This document shows, piece by piece, positions 43,091 to 52,530 of a DNA stretch of 64,000 nt; position 1 is the stretch's first letter; each line of letters opens with the position of its first letter. Position numbers and translations under genes: made by a program. This DNA comes from Amycolatopsis alba DSM 44262 (GTDB taxonomy: Bacteria > Actinomycetota > Actinomycetes > Mycobacteriales > Pseudonocardiaceae), in the NCBI RefSeq assembly GCF_000384215.1, contig NZ_KB913032.1, positions 1,761,021-1,825,020 of the forward strand, given 5' to 3'. The notes under the pieces are model-generated. The model saw only the letters and a list, made by a program, of their open reading frames with translations, did not search any database and was not told where the DNA came from.

Positions 43091-43871
43091 TTGCGAGCTT
43101 GCCGCGCAGGTCCTGAAGGATCTTCGTGAGCAGACGCGAGACGTGCATCTGGGAGATCCCCAGCCGCGCCGCGATCTGGGACTGGGTCAAGTTGTCGAAG
43201 AAGCGCATCGTGACGATCGCCCGGTCCCTTTCCGGCAGCCGCTTGAGCAGCGGGACCACGGTGTGCCGGTCCTCGATGAGCCCGAACCGGGAGTCCAGCT
43301 CCCCCACCACGTCGGACAGGGAAAGCGTGCCCTCACCGCCGTTGACCGGCCGGTCGAGGGACGACGTCTGGTAGCTGTTCGCGGCGAGCAGGCCTTCCCG
43401 GACGGTGTCGACGTCGACGTCCAGATGAGCGGCCAGTTCGGAGGGGGTCGGCGCGCGGCCGAGGACCTGGGTGAGTTCCGTGGTTCCCCGTGACAGCCGG
43501 GTGCGCAGCTCCTGCATCCCGCGCGGGACGTGCACCGCCCAGCCGGTGTCGCGGAAGAAACGCCGTACCTCGCCCATGACCGTCGGCACCGCGTAAGCAA
43601 GGAAATCGCCGCCCTGCACGGGGTCGAACCGGTCCACGGCCTTCATCAGCCCGATCCGGGCCACCTGGATCAGGTCTTCCCGCGGCTGGCCGCGTCCGCC
43701 GAACCGGACCGCGATGTGCTCGGCGATCGGCAGGAGCTCGAGGATCAGGTGCTCCCGCAGCCGGCTGCGCTCGGGATGACCGTCGGGCAGTTCCGCCATT
43801 TCGTCGAACAGGGGGCGGCAATGCGAGTAGTCGTCGCTTCGCCGGCGTTCCACCAGGGACACCGCGGTCAT
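43083..43871 (-). CDS. SigB/SigF-family alternative sigma factor
   Basis: RNA polymerase sigma factor of 262 residues. Region 2 is shown by REDLIQVARIGLMKAVDRFDP and FLAYAVPTVMGEVRRFFRD; region 3 by TELTQVLGRAPTPSEL; region 4 by ERDRAIVTMRFFDNLTQSQIA and the helix-turn-helix ISQMHVSRLL. GGAGG lies 7 nt before ATG 43871. Such factors control general or cell-envelope stress and development. No anti-sigma gene is adjacent. Confidence 0.92.
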   Translation of the reverse strand: MTAVSLVERRRSDDYSHCRPLFDEMAELPDGHPERSRLREHLILELLPIAEHIAVRFGGRGQPREDLIQVARIGLMKAVDRFDPVQGGDFLAYAVPTVMGEVRRFFRDTGWAVHVPRGMQELRTRLSRGTTELTQVLGRAPTPSELAAHLDVDVDTVREGLLAANSYQTSSLDRPVNGGEGTLSLSDVVGELDSRFGLIEDRHTVVPLLKRLPERDRAIVTMRFFDNLTQSQIAARLGISQMHVSRLLTKILQDLRGKLASP

Positions 43872-43979
43872 CGAACGTCCTCCGGCTCGGGTGACTCTGC
43901 TCCCCACGTCTGGTTCGGGGATACCCGTGCGCCCGGCCGGGCAAACATCGAAGGCGGATGAACCGGTTACCCTCGCCCC

Positions 43980-44357
43980 ATGGCCTGCCGTATCACCGAA
44001 CTCGTCCTCGACTGCGCCGATCCGGTCCGGATGGCCGCGTTCTGGTGCGAAGTCCTCGGGTACGCCGAAATCGGCAAAGAGGGCGAGGACATCGAGATCG
44101 GCCCGCCCGGCACCGGCTTCGGCGGCCCGCAGCCCACCTTGATCCTGAGCCGCAGCGACGACCCGAAGCCCGGCAAACTCCCCCTGCACCTCGACGTGAA
44201 CCCCACCGACCGTGATCAGGACGCGGAGCTGGAGCGGCTGCTCGCCGCCGGCGCGCGGCCCGCCGACGTCGGCCAGACCAGGGACGAGTCGTGGCATGTG
44301 CTATCCGACCCCGAGGGAAACGTGTTCTGCCTGCTGCGCAACCAAGTCGCCCCCTGA
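43980..44357 (+). CDS. VOC (glyoxalase-like) family protein
   Basis: A protein of 125 residues with the paired beta-alpha-beta-beta-beta modules of the vicinal oxygen chelate family: ELVLDCADPVRMAAFWCEVLG at the start, LHLDVNPTD in the middle and VLSDPEGNVFCLL at the end. This subtype (CADP, DPEGN) is common in actinomycetes with unknown substrate. Confidence 0.88.
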   Translation: MACRITELVLDCADPVRMAAFWCEVLGYAEIGKEGEDIEIGPPGTGFGGPQPTLILSRSDDPKPGKLPLHLDVNPTDRDQDAELERLLAAGARPADVGQTRDESWHVLSDPEGNVFCLLRNQVAP

Positions 44358-44378
44358 CCGGGGTACGTGGAGGCCCGG

Positions 44379-45257
44379 CTAGCTCGACAGCCGGTGACGG
44401 GCGTACCGCGTGGCGGCTGTGCTGAGCCTGGTGGCACCGGGGAAAGGCGTCGTGGCGGCTCGGTAGCTCCACAGTCCGGCCACGTAGCAGGCGAACGCGG
44501 TGACGGCCTTGTCCGTGCGCGTGGTCCACGACGGCACCGTCGCCGCCCATGCTTCGGCGGCGCCCGGTTCGTGGCCCGCCGCGATGAGCCGCACGACCAG
44601 GAAAGCCGTGTCGACCCATTCAGCGCCCGAGGCCGGCCGTCCCCAATCGATCACCCGGACCGACGACGCATCGTCACCGATCATGAACTGATGCTCATGG
44701 AGATCGGTGTGGATCAGGGCGCTCCCGGCGACCAGTCCGGGGGTCGCGCGGCACCAATCGGTCAGCTCGTCGATATCCAGACCGGCCACGGTGTCCGGAG
44801 CCTCGGCAGCGAGCTTGGCCCACCAGTCAGCCGACGCCCACCGCTTGCTCAGCGGCTGAGCCGAGCCACCGGGGAGCGCGCTGATCCGCGCGACGGTCGC
44901 CGCGACGGTCGTGAGATCGGCGGAGCCGGGCGTCAGGTCGGCGGGACGGCCGTTGACGTACTCGAAGCCGACGACGAACCAGAGCTCACCCGCGTCGACG
45001 TCTTCACTGAACCGGGTTGCCGGTGCGAGTCCGGGAGCGAGGTCTGCGGCGTCGGCCTCGTTGCGCAGCCAGCGCATCTGCGGGCTGATTCCCCGGACAC
45101 CCTTGAGGAAAACGTCTCCTGACTTGCCGCGAAGGACGAGAGCGGTGTTGCAGTGCTGTCCCTGCTCGATGTCCCGGACCGCGGTGACCGGACCGAGGTG
45201 CGAGAGGACCGCGCTCCGCACGGCGCTGGGCAGGTCGTCCCAGGTGAATCGCTCCAT
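44379..45257 (-). CDS. Aminoglycoside phosphotransferase-family kinase
   Basis: A protein of 292 residues with the APH/choline-kinase fold. The catalytic loop is LIHTDLHEHQFMI and the metal-binding motif VRVIDWGRP; ATP Lys is in DVFLKGV. ATG 45257 overlaps the stop of the upstream gene (ATGA), so the two are co-translated. The substrate is unknown; resistance is only one option. Confidence 0.87.
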   Translation of the reverse strand: MERFTWDDLPSAVRSAVLSHLGPVTAVRDIEQGQHCNTALVLRGKSGDVFLKGVRGISPQMRWLRNEADAADLAPGLAPATRFSEDVDAGELWFVVGFEYVNGRPADLTPGSADLTTVAATVARISALPGGSAQPLSKRWASADWWAKLAAEAPDTVAGLDIDELTDWCRATPGLVAGSALIHTDLHEHQFMIGDDASSVRVIDWGRPASGAEWVDTAFLVVRLIAAGHEPGAAEAWAATVPSWTTRTDKAVTAFACYVAGLWSYRAATTPFPGATRLSTAATRYARHRLSS

Positions 45258-45748
45258 CACGCCAGGACGGTAACAGTGCGGACCGGATGGTGATGGCATC
45301 CCGTGTCGCCGCTGGAGTGAGTACACCCTTCCGAGCACTGGTTGCACGCGGCCGACGCGTCCCACAAGGGCGGATCGACCGCATACCCGGCCGCCCGGAT
45401 GGCCTGCATGGTGACCTTCATCGACTCCGCGGGAGTCCGCGACACCGAGACCGAGCCGGTGTCTGTCGGCTCGTGGTGGAGAAAGCGACCCGCGAGGCGT
45501 TCACAGAATGCGGCGTACTCGCGCGTGTAGAGGATGAACGTGTGCCAGCCGATGTCGACGGTTTCACTGGGAGACAAAGGTTCTGACGCTCCCGCGCAAG
45601 TCGCCAGGAACGCGAGCGCCTGATCCACGATGCGGGTAGCGAGCTCCTGAGACATCTCCTGCTCTTTGCGGATCCGGTTCGCCAACCGGTCGAACAGTTC
45701 TTCCGCGACAAGACCCTGTCCGGTCAGTTCCTCAACTGCGATATTCAC
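45257..45748 (-). CDS. Glycine-rich-domain-protein-like small protein with Cys/His tail
   Basis: A protein of 163 residues. The core helix pair carries DIGWHTFILYTREYAAFC, the D-x-x-W-H motif of glycine-rich-domain-containing (GRDP-like) proteins. The C-terminal part holds CNQCSEGCTHSSG followed by CHHH, a likely metal-binding tail. GTG 45748 has a GGGAG site. It precedes and overlaps the kinase-like gene; an XRE regulator is encoded divergently, a possible three-gene unit. The function is unknown. Confidence 0.7.
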   Translation of the reverse strand: MNIAVEELTGQGLVAEELFDRLANRIRKEQEMSQELATRIVDQALAFLATCAGASEPLSPSETVDIGWHTFILYTREYAAFCERLAGRFLHHEPTDTGSVSVSRTPAESMKVTMQAIRAAGYAVDPPLWDASAACNQCSEGCTHSSGDTGCHHHPVRTVTVLA

Positions 45749-45970
45749 GCGATCTCCCTGTCAGTTCGCAACTTCCGGGCTTGCTTCTGCGCCAAGGCAT
45801 GGTTGCCGTACCACGCTGGAGGACCGCGTTGCGGCAACCGGGAGCCATCGGGTGGAATGGCTCGTCAGGTGCCTTCGGCTTTGCGCGGCGGCGAACTCGT
45901 CCGGAGCGATCGGCTGTCCAAGTTTCCGCGAAAGGCTCGCTCGTCGCGGGCTCCCGTTCGCTGCGGCTCC

Positions 45971-45999
45971 TTAGCATGACCCTGTTCATCAGGTAGCCT
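45971..45999 (+). promoter_or_regulatory. Possible promoter of the XRE-type gene
   Basis: TTAGCA (45971-45976), 17 nt, TAGCCT (45994-45999). This is the best -35/-10 match in the divergent gap; the predicted start is near 46006, upstream of ATG 46056. Confidence 0.3.
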
Positions 46000-46055
46000 G
46001 GTCGTTACCCGGCGTCATGGGAATAGACCGACCGTCTACGAGCGTCTACAAGGCG

Positions 46056-47177
46056 ATGAGGCACATGAGCGACCTGGGAAGCCGGTTGCGGGCAGCTCGC
46101 GAAGCTGCGGGAATGAGCCTTGCCGCAATGGCGGCCAAGACGCACTGGAGCAAGGCACAACTCGGCCACCTGGAGACCGGAGCACGTGCCGTGAAGCGCG
46201 AGCACGTCATCACCTACTCACGCGCGTTGAACGTCTCGGCTGAATCGCTGTACGGGCAGCCGCAAGACCCGCTTCGGGTCGCTCACGAGTGGCTTGTTGC
46301 CGACGGTCCAGCCCGAGTTCACAGATCAGCGGGCCGCCGGGTCGGCCAGAGCTTCGCGACCGAACTGGAGCAGAGAGTCAACGACCTCCGCCGACTCGAT
46401 GACACTGTCGGCGGCGGGGATCTCATCCCGCTAGTGCGCCGAGAACTCGCTGAGACCTCGGCAGTGGTGAAGTGCGCCGACTACTCCGAAGCGGTCGGCC
46501 GTCGCCTGCTGGTGGCCGTCGGCGAGTTGTCACAGCTCGTCGGCTGGGTCGCGAGCGACGCAGGCTATTTCCTCGAAGCCCGGCATGTCTACCTCGATGG
46601 TGTCTCGGCCGCGCGCGACGCCGGAGACCGGACACTCGCCGGGCAGCTTCTGTCGACGCTTTCCTATCAGATGGCGAACGTCGGCAACCCCGCTGACGCT
46701 GCGCTTCTCGCGAAGAGCGCGGTGAAGGGCGCACACGACGCGCCTCCGATCGCCAAGGCTCTCCTGCTGGAGCGCGTGGCGTGGGCAAGCGCCCGGTCCA
46801 GGGACGCCGAGTCCGCTCTCCGGGCGATGGATGCCGTGGACGACGCCTACGAAAGCCGCTCTGCCGGAATTGGTGAACCGGAGTGGGTGTACTGGCTGAA
46901 CCGGGACGAAATCGACGTCATGGCCGGTCGATGCTTCATCGAAATCGGCCAACCCGACAGAGCGGCACCACTGCTCTCCCACGCCATCGACGCCTACGAT
47001 TCCGAACATGCCCGTGAAGTCGCCCTCTACCGAACCTGGCTGGCAGAGTCCTTAGCCCGCGCGGGCGAGCTGGACGCCGCACGTGACGTCATCGAGAAAG
47101 CGCGGAGTACCTCGGCGGGCATCAACTCGGCTCGGCTTACCCGGCGGGTCGAAGATATTGAGCAATTGGTCGGCTAG
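46056..47177 (+). CDS. XRE-family regulator with TPR-like domain
   Basis: A protein of 373 residues (from ATG 46056; ATG 46017 and 46065 are alternatives, none with a strong ribosome site). The helix-turn-helix (about 6-60) shows LGSRLRAAREAAGMSLAAMA and WSKAQLGHLETG. The remainder is helical and repeat-like (tetratricopeptide type), as in many actinobacterial signal-responsive regulators. Codon and base composition are visibly less GC-rich than the flanks. It is divergent from the GRDP-like and kinase-like genes, which it may control. Confidence 0.8.
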   Translation: MRHMSDLGSRLRAAREAAGMSLAAMAAKTHWSKAQLGHLETGARAVKREHVITYSRALNVSAESLYGQPQDPLRVAHEWLVADGPARVHRSAGRRVGQSFATELEQRVNDLRRLDDTVGGGDLIPLVRRELAETSAVVKCADYSEAVGRRLLVAVGELSQLVGWVASDAGYFLEARHVYLDGVSAARDAGDRTLAGQLLSTLSYQMANVGNPADAALLAKSAVKGAHDAPPIAKALLLERVAWASARSRDAESALRAMDAVDDAYESRSAGIGEPEWVYWLNRDEIDVMAGRCFIEIGQPDRAAPLLSHAIDAYDSEHAREVALYRTWLAESLARAGELDAARDVIEKARSTSAGINSARLTRRVEDIEQLVG

Positions 47178-47215
47178 TGCCACTACGACTCACATCCGGT
47201 CTTGAACAACGACAG

Positions 47216-47243
47216 AAGGCCCCACCGGCAACGGTGGGGCCTT
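47216..47243. terminator. Bidirectional hairpin terminator
   Basis: Perfect 12-nt arms AAGGCCCCACCG (47216-47227) and its complement (47232-47243) around GCAA. It lies between the convergent XRE-type gene and katG and can serve both. Confidence 0.88.
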
Positions 47244-47255
47244 CACGTACTGCGG

Positions 47256-49490
47256 TCAGCCGAGGTCGAACCGGTCGAGCTCCATGACCTTCGTCCAGGC
47301 GGAGGCGAAGTCCGCGGCGAACCGCTCGCGGGCGCTCTGGCCCGCGTAGACCTCGGAAAGCGCCCGCAGCTGCGAGTTGGAGCCGAAGACGAGGTCGACC
47401 GCGGTGGCGGTCCACTTCACCTTGTCCGTGGCCACGTCGCGGATCTCGTAGACGTTCTCCTCGGCCTCCGACACCTTCCACCGGGTGCCCGGCGAGAGCA
47501 GGTTGGTGAAGAAGTCGTTGGTCAGCACGCCGGGCCGGTCGGTGAGGACCCCGTGCCGGGTCTCGCCGTGGTTGATCCCGAGGGAACGCAGACCGCCGGT
47601 GAGCACGGTCATCTCGGGCGCGGTCAGGCCGAGCATGTAGGCACGCTCGACGAGCAGGACCTCCGGCTGCAGCTTCTCGCCGGGACGCAGGTAGTTGCGG
47701 AACCCGTCGGCGCGCGGTTCGAGAAGCGAGAACGACTCGACGTCGGTGTCCTCCGGCGCGGCGTCGGTGCGACCGGGGTGGAACGGCACGGTCACCTCGG
47801 TGCCCGCGTCGCGCGCCGCCTTCTCGACGGCCGCCGAGCCCGCCAGCACGATCAGGTCGGCCAGCGAGATCTTGGCGCCACCGGCGTCGTTGAAGGCGCG
47901 CCGGACGCCTTCCAGGGTCTCCAGTACACCCGCGAGCCGCTCGGGCTCGTTGACCGCCCAGTCACGCTGGGGTGCCAGGCGGATCCGGGCGCCGTTGGCA
48001 CCGCCGCGTTTGTCGGTGGACCGGAAGCTCGCCGCGGCCGCCCACGCGGTGCCTGCCAGCTGGGCGACCGTGAGACCCGATTCGAGCACCTTCGCCTTGA
48101 GCGCGGCGATGTCGGCGTCGCCAACGAGGTCGTGGTCGACGTCCGGCACCGGGTCCTGCCATAGCTGCGGTTCCGGGACCCACGGTCCCAGGAAGCGGCT
48201 GACCGGGCCCATGTCGCGGTGCAGCAGTTTGTACCAGGCCTTGGCGAACGCCAGTGCGAACTCGTCCGGGTGCTCCAGGAAACGGCGTGAGATCCGCTCG
48301 TACGCCGGATCGACGCGCAGCGCCAGATCCGTCGTGAGCATGGTCGGCTTGTGCTTCCTGGCCGGGTCGTGGGCGTCCGGGATGATCGCTTCGGCGTCCT
48401 TCGCGACGTACTGCTTGGCGCCGCCGGGGCTCGTGGTGAGCTCCCACTCGTAGCCGAAGAGGATCTCGAAGAACCGGTTGCTCCACTGCGTCGGCACGTC
48501 GGTCCACGTCACCTCGAGACCGCTGGTGATCGCGTCCCCGCCCTTGCCGCTCTCGAAGTCGCTGAGCCAGCCGAGGCCCTGCGCCTCGATCGGGGCACCT
48601 TCGGGTTCCGGGCCCACGTGGTCGTCGGCGTTGCCCGCGCCGTGGGTCTTGCCGAAGGTGTGGCCGCCCGCGATGAGCGCGACGGTCTCCTCGTCGTTCA
48701 TCGCCATCCGGGCGAAGGTCTCCCGGATGAAGCGAGCCGCCGCGGCCGGATCCGCGTTGCCGCGGGGCCCCTCGGGGTTGACGTAGATGAGGCCCATCTC
48801 CGTCGCGCCGACGTCCGGCACCATCTCGGATTCACTGGCGTAGCGCTCTTCACCCAGCCAGGTGTCTTCCGGACCCCAGAAGATCTCCTCGGGCTCCCAG
48901 GTATCCACCCGGCCGAAGCCGAAACCGAACGTCTCGAAACCCATCGACTCCAGCGCGACATTGCCCGCGAGCACGAGCAGGTCGGCCCACGAGATCCGCT
49001 GGCCGTACTTCTCCTTGACCGGCCACAGCAGCCGCCGCGCCTTGTCGAGGTTGGCGTTGTCCGGCCAGCTGTTGAGCGGGGCGAACCGCTGCCCGCCGTC
49101 ACCGGCCCCGCCGCGGCCGTCGTGGATGCGGTACGTGCCCGCGGCGTGCCAGCTCATCCGGATCATCAGGCCGCCGTAGTGGCCGAAGTCGGCGGGCCAC
49201 CAGTCCTGCGAGGTGGTGAGCACGTCGACGATGTCCCGTTTGAGGCCTTCGACGTCGAGCTTGGCGAACTCCTCGGCGTAGCTGAAGCCCACGCCGAGCG
49301 GATTGGCCTTCGACGAGTGGGCGTGCAGCACCGACAGGTCGAGCTGGTTGGGCCACCAGTCCTTGTTCGTGCGCGGGCGCCCGCCCGATTTGGGTTTCGG
49401 CGAATCGATCGCCGGGTTCTCGCTCTCACTTCCGTGCGCGGTCACGGAGTCCGGGGCCACCGGGCAGCCCTTCTCCGGGGTGTCACTCAT
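47256..49490 (-). CDS. katG: Catalase-peroxidase KatG
   Basis: Haem catalase-peroxidase of 744 residues, full family length; removes hydrogen peroxide and organic peroxides. The distal site [11 protein letters not shown] includes the Trp and His, and the proximal haem ligand lies in [11 protein letters not shown]. The Met-Tyr-Trp crosslink residues are in the expected order (Trp in MSWHAA, Tyr in LIYVNPEGP, Met in the following stretch). ATG 49490 has GGAAGGAAG upstream. It follows the furA-type gene by 23 nt, so the two form the usual oxidative-stress operon. Confidence 0.96.
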   Translation of the reverse strand: MSDTPEKGCPVAPDSVTAHGSESENPAIDSPKPKSGGRPRTNKDWWPNQLDLSVLHAHSSKANPLGVGFSYAEEFAKLDVEGLKRDIVDVLTTSQDWWPADFGHYGGLMIRMSWHAAGTYRIHDGRGGAGDGGQRFAPLNSWPDNANLDKARRLLWPVKEKYGQRISWADLLVLAGNVALESMGFETFGFGFGRVDTWEPEEIFWGPEDTWLGEERYASESEMVPDVGATEMGLIYVNPEGPRGNADPAAAARFIRETFARMAMNDEETVALIAGGHTFGKTHGAGNADDHVGPEPEGAPIEAQGLGWLSDFESGKGGDAITSGLEVTWTDVPTQWSNRFFEILFGYEWELTTSPGGAKQYVAKDAEAIIPDAHDPARKHKPTMLTTDLALRVDPAYERISRRFLEHPDEFALAFAKAWYKLLHRDMGPVSRFLGPWVPEPQLWQDPVPDVDHDLVGDADIAALKAKVLESGLTVAQLAGTAWAAAASFRSTDKRGGANGARIRLAPQRDWAVNEPERLAGVLETLEGVRRAFNDAGGAKISLADLIVLAGSAAVEKAARDAGTEVTVPFHPGRTDAAPEDTDVESFSLLEPRADGFRNYLRPGEKLQPEVLLVERAYMLGLTAPEMTVLTGGLRSLGINHGETRHGVLTDRPGVLTNDFFTNLLSPGTRWKVSEAEENVYEIRDVATDKVKWTATAVDLVFGSNSQLRALSEVYAGQSARERFAADFASAWTKVMELDRFDLG

Positions 49491-49513
49491 TTTCTTCCTT
49501 CCGGGCAGGCGAA

Positions 49514-49939
49514 TCATCGCTGGATGGGTTCGGCCGCGCAGCCGGGGCAGACACCCCAGTAGACGACCTCCGCCTCGTCGATCACGAAACCGTGGTCGCC
49601 GGAGGCGGCGAGACAGGGGGCGTGGCCGACAGCGCAGTCGACGTCCGCGATCGCGCCACAGGAACGGCATACGACATGGTGGTGGTTGTCCCCCACACGG
49701 GTCTCGTAGCGGGCGAGCGCGCCGGCTGGCTGGATACGCCGGACCAGACCGGTTTCGGTGAGCGCCCGCAGCACGTCGTAGACCGCCTGGTGCGAGACCG
49801 TGGGAAGTCCGGCCCGCACCAGCGCTATCACCGTTTCGGTGTCGACATGCGGGTGATCTCGCAGCGCCGCGAGCACGGCCAGCCGAGGCCGGGTCACGCG
49901 CAACGAGACGGCCCGCAGCTGTGCCTCGAAGTCGGACAT
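49514..49939 (-). CDS. furA: FurA-type metal/peroxide-responsive repressor
   Basis: A protein of 141 residues of the Fur family. The winged helix is at about 15-75 ([23 protein letters not shown]). The dimerisation part has the metal-site [10 protein letters not shown] and a second Cys pair (CPGCA) for structural zinc. ATG 49939 is given, though GTG 49942 also fits. There is no strong ribosome site, consistent with the leaderless furA of relatives. In actinomycetes the protein represses furA-katG until peroxide oxidises it (family knowledge). Confidence 0.9.
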   Translation of the reverse strand: MSDFEAQLRAVSLRVTRPRLAVLAALRDHPHVDTETVIALVRAGLPTVSHQAVYDVLRALTETGLVRRIQPAGALARYETRVGDNHHHVVCRSCGAIADVDCAVGHAPCLAASGDHGFVIDEAEVVYWGVCPGCAAEPIQR

Positions 49940-50218
49940 CACCGAAAACGATAGGAGCGTGTCTGGACTCGGTCAAATGACGTGCGGCGGATTCCCCCGG
50001 TCAGGGTGGTCGCGAGTGGCGATTCTCGTTCTCTTGAGGCGAAAAGTAGCGTGCCTGTGCGCGTTTCAGTGACTCTGCGCGACACCGGGCCTGCGGCACC
50101 GACCGTGTGGAAAGGCCCCTTCACCCCGCTCGATACGCCCACCCTCACCTGCCGGACGTTTGGAAAAGATCACTTCCGGGTAAACCCCTTTCGGGGCCAT
50201 GACTCGCGGAGTGGATTC

Positions 50219-51172
50219 ATGACGAAGACCGGAAACGGCAAGCCTCCGAACCGCGTCGGGACCACCGATGTCGAATGTCTCGAAAACGCGGTCGGCGTCC
50301 TGCGCGCGCTGGATTACCGGCAGGGCGGCGCTTTCAGCCGGGACGCGGTGCACGTCGTGAAAACGGTCAGCCTCCTGCTCCATTGGGGCACGGTTCCCGG
50401 CGCGCTCCGGTCACGGTTGCTGACCGTGCTCGCCGATCTGCACAATCTGCTCGGCTGGACGGAATTCGACATCGGCCGCCGGATACCGGCGCGGATCCGG
50501 TTCGACCGCGCGCTCGATCTCGCCGCCGAAGCCGGGAACGACAGTCTCGTTGCCAACATCCGTTACCGCCTGGCCAGGCTGGCCCTGCACCATCACGACG
50601 TCGATGGCGGGCTGGGTCACCTCCGCCGGGGGCAGGCGGCCGCCCGCCGGTCCGGTTCCCGGCGGGCGCAGGCGATCCTGACGGTCAACGAGTCGTGGGC
50701 ACTCGCCATGACCGGGGACGAGCGTGCCGCCCTCGCGGCCCTCGGGCGGGCGGAGGACCAGTTCGAGAAAGCGGACACTTGGGCGACCGCACGCCCTTGG
50801 GAAGCTTTCTTCGGCGCCACGGACATGGCCGCGATGCGCGGTACCGTCCTGACCGAGCTGGCCCAGACGGTCACACCCCGGCACAGCGACGAAGCGATCG
50901 CCCAGCTTCGCGACGCCACCGGCCGCTACGGCGTGGAAATGTCCCGCAGCCTGGCGCTCACCCTGATCATGCTCGCGCAGAATCACGCGCTCCAGTGCGA
51001 TTTCGACGAGGCCGTCCGCACCGGGACCGAGGCCGTGGACCTGGCGCACGGCCTCGGTTCCACCCGGACCAAGGATCGTCTGGCACCACTGGCGAGACTG
51101 CTGCGCGGACGCACGGCCGATCGCGGACTGCTCGACCGGATCGACCGTTACCGCGCCGCACCGGTCACGTAG
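50219..51172 (+). CDS. TPR-like protein without HTH (regulator-type)
   Basis: A helical repeat protein of 317 residues resembling the C-terminal halves of actinobacterial regulators: repeats such as LRALDYRQGGAFSRDAV and AVDLAHGLGSTRT. No helix-turn-helix is present. ATG 50219 has GGAG 7 nt upstream. The partial gene at 63876 has the same start motif (FRALDYRYGGG). It overlaps the convergent MATE gene by 25 nt. It probably binds a protein partner; the function is unknown. Confidence 0.68.
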   Translation: MTKTGNGKPPNRVGTTDVECLENAVGVLRALDYRQGGAFSRDAVHVVKTVSLLLHWGTVPGALRSRLLTVLADLHNLLGWTEFDIGRRIPARIRFDRALDLAAEAGNDSLVANIRYRLARLALHHHDVDGGLGHLRRGQAAARRSGSRRAQAILTVNESWALAMTGDERAALAALGRAEDQFEKADTWATARPWEAFFGATDMAAMRGTVLTELAQTVTPRHSDEAIAQLRDATGRYGVEMSRSLALTLIMLAQNHALQCDFDEAVRTGTEAVDLAHGLGSTRTKDRLAPLARLLRGRTADRGLLDRIDRYRAAPVT

Positions 51173-52530
51173 CCCGCGAACCGCCGTCCGAGCAGGGCCG
51201 CGGTCGCCGTGAAACCGAGGCACAGACCGGCCCAGACACCCCAGCCGCCCCAGGCGAACACATACGCGCACAGCACCATGGCGGGCACACCGACCGCCCA
51301 GTACCCGACGAGGGTGCAGCGCAGTCCGGAAACGGTGTCGCCGAGCCCGCGCAGCAGACCGATGAGGATGTTCTGCGTTCCCTTGCCGTATTGCTGCGCG
51401 ATCGCGAACAGCAACAGGGTCGACGCGGTGCCGAGCACCACCGCGTCGGCCTCGTCGTGCAGGAACGGCCACACCAGGATCTGCGGCACCACGAGGTATC
51501 CCAGGCTCACCACCGCCATGGCCGACCAGGAGAGCGTGAGCGCCTGACGGGCGATCACCGGAGCCTGCCGCTCTTCTCCGCGGGAGACCGCGCGACTGAC
51601 CAAAATGGACGATCCTTGGGACAGCCCGATATTGGCCTGGTAGACGATGTAGGCGAGCTGGTTCGCGACGTTCGACGCGGCGAGCATCGCGGGTCCGAAG
51701 GCACCCATCAGCACCGTCGCGATCGACGTGATCGCCGCTTCCGAACCGTAGGTGAAACAGATCGGGGTCCCGTGCCGGACGATGTGCCGGACCACCGCCG
51801 GATCCGCGCGCCAGAGCGCGAGCGACACCATGGGGCGCAGCGACGGATCCCGGCGGACGGCCGAGGCGAACACGGCGAGAGTGAAGAACTGGACCAGCGT
51901 CGTCGCCAGGCCGATACCGGCGACACCGAGTTCGGGCAGGCCGGCCCAGCCGTAGATGAAGGCCGCGTTGAGCGCGGCGTTGACCGCGATCGAAACGCAC
52001 GTCACGGCCAGCAGGGAACCCGGACGGCGCAGCCCGACGGCGAACTGCCGCAGCACGTTCAGCCACACCATCGGGAACAGCCCGCCGGCCAGCGTGAACA
52101 TCATCGCCCTGGCGAGCGAGACGATTTCCGGCTTCTGGCCGAGCAAAGGCAGCGCCGCCGCGAGTCCACAAAGGACAGCGGCGCCGATCGCGGCGGTCAG
52201 GGTCGCGACGAGCAGCGCCGACCGCAGGAGTGACCGGATCTCGTCCCGCGCGCGCTCGTCGAGCCCGTCCGTGCCGGTGCGGAGCTCACTCGCCCCGGCC
52301 GCCGTGGCGACGAGGTTCCCGACGCCGGTGACCATGCCGACGCACATGGTGCGGATCTGGTTGTAGAGCAGGATCGCCAGGCCGCCGGCCGCCACCGCGG
52401 TCACCCCGAGGAGCCCGAGCATGGCCAGGTCGACGCTGGTGAGCGCCACCTGTGCCAGCTGGATGCCCGCGATCGGCGCGGCCAGCGCGACGAGCGCCCG
52501 GTATCCGCGTGTCCCCACCATCGTGCTCAC
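51148..52530 (-). CDS. MATE-family efflux transporter
   Basis: A multidrug and toxin extrusion-type membrane protein of 460 residues with 12 hydrophobic helices in two related halves, driven by proton or sodium gradients. GTG 52530 overlaps the previous stop (GTGA), so it is the last gene of the tightly coupled operon with the SbnA-, decarboxylase- and SbnB-like genes. The context makes it a candidate exporter of the operon's product. Confidence 0.87.
   Translation of the reverse strand: MSTMVGTRGYRALVALAAPIAGIQLAQVALTSVDLAMLGLLGVTAVAAGGLAILLYNQIRTMCVGMVTGVGNLVATAAGASELRTGTDGLDERARDEIRSLLRSALLVATLTAAIGAAVLCGLAAALPLLGQKPEIVSLARAMMFTLAGGLFPMVWLNVLRQFAVGLRRPGSLLAVTCVSIAVNAALNAAFIYGWAGLPELGVAGIGLATTLVQFFTLAVFASAVRRDPSLRPMVSLALWRADPAVVRHIVRHGTPICFTYGSEAAITSIATVLMGAFGPAMLAASNVANQLAYIVYQANIGLSQGSSILVSRAVSRGEERQAPVIARQALTLSWSAMAVVSLGYLVVPQILVWPFLHDEADAVVLGTASTLLLFAIAQQYGKGTQNILIGLLRGLGDTVSGLRCTLVGYWAVGVPAMVLCAYVFAWGGWGVWAGLCLGFTATAALLGRRFAGYVTGAAR

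Noticed and set aside
45732..45989. Minus-strand 85-residue open frame before the GRDP-like gene
   Set aside because: It overlaps the better-supported GTG start at 45748, is rich in Arg/Ser, and has no motif; treated as part of the intergenic region.
49943..50218. Possible gene start upstream of ATG 50219
   Set aside because: The frame is open upstream but codon use changes and no ribosome site is seen; the GGAG-supported ATG 50219 matches the start of the related gene at 63876 better.
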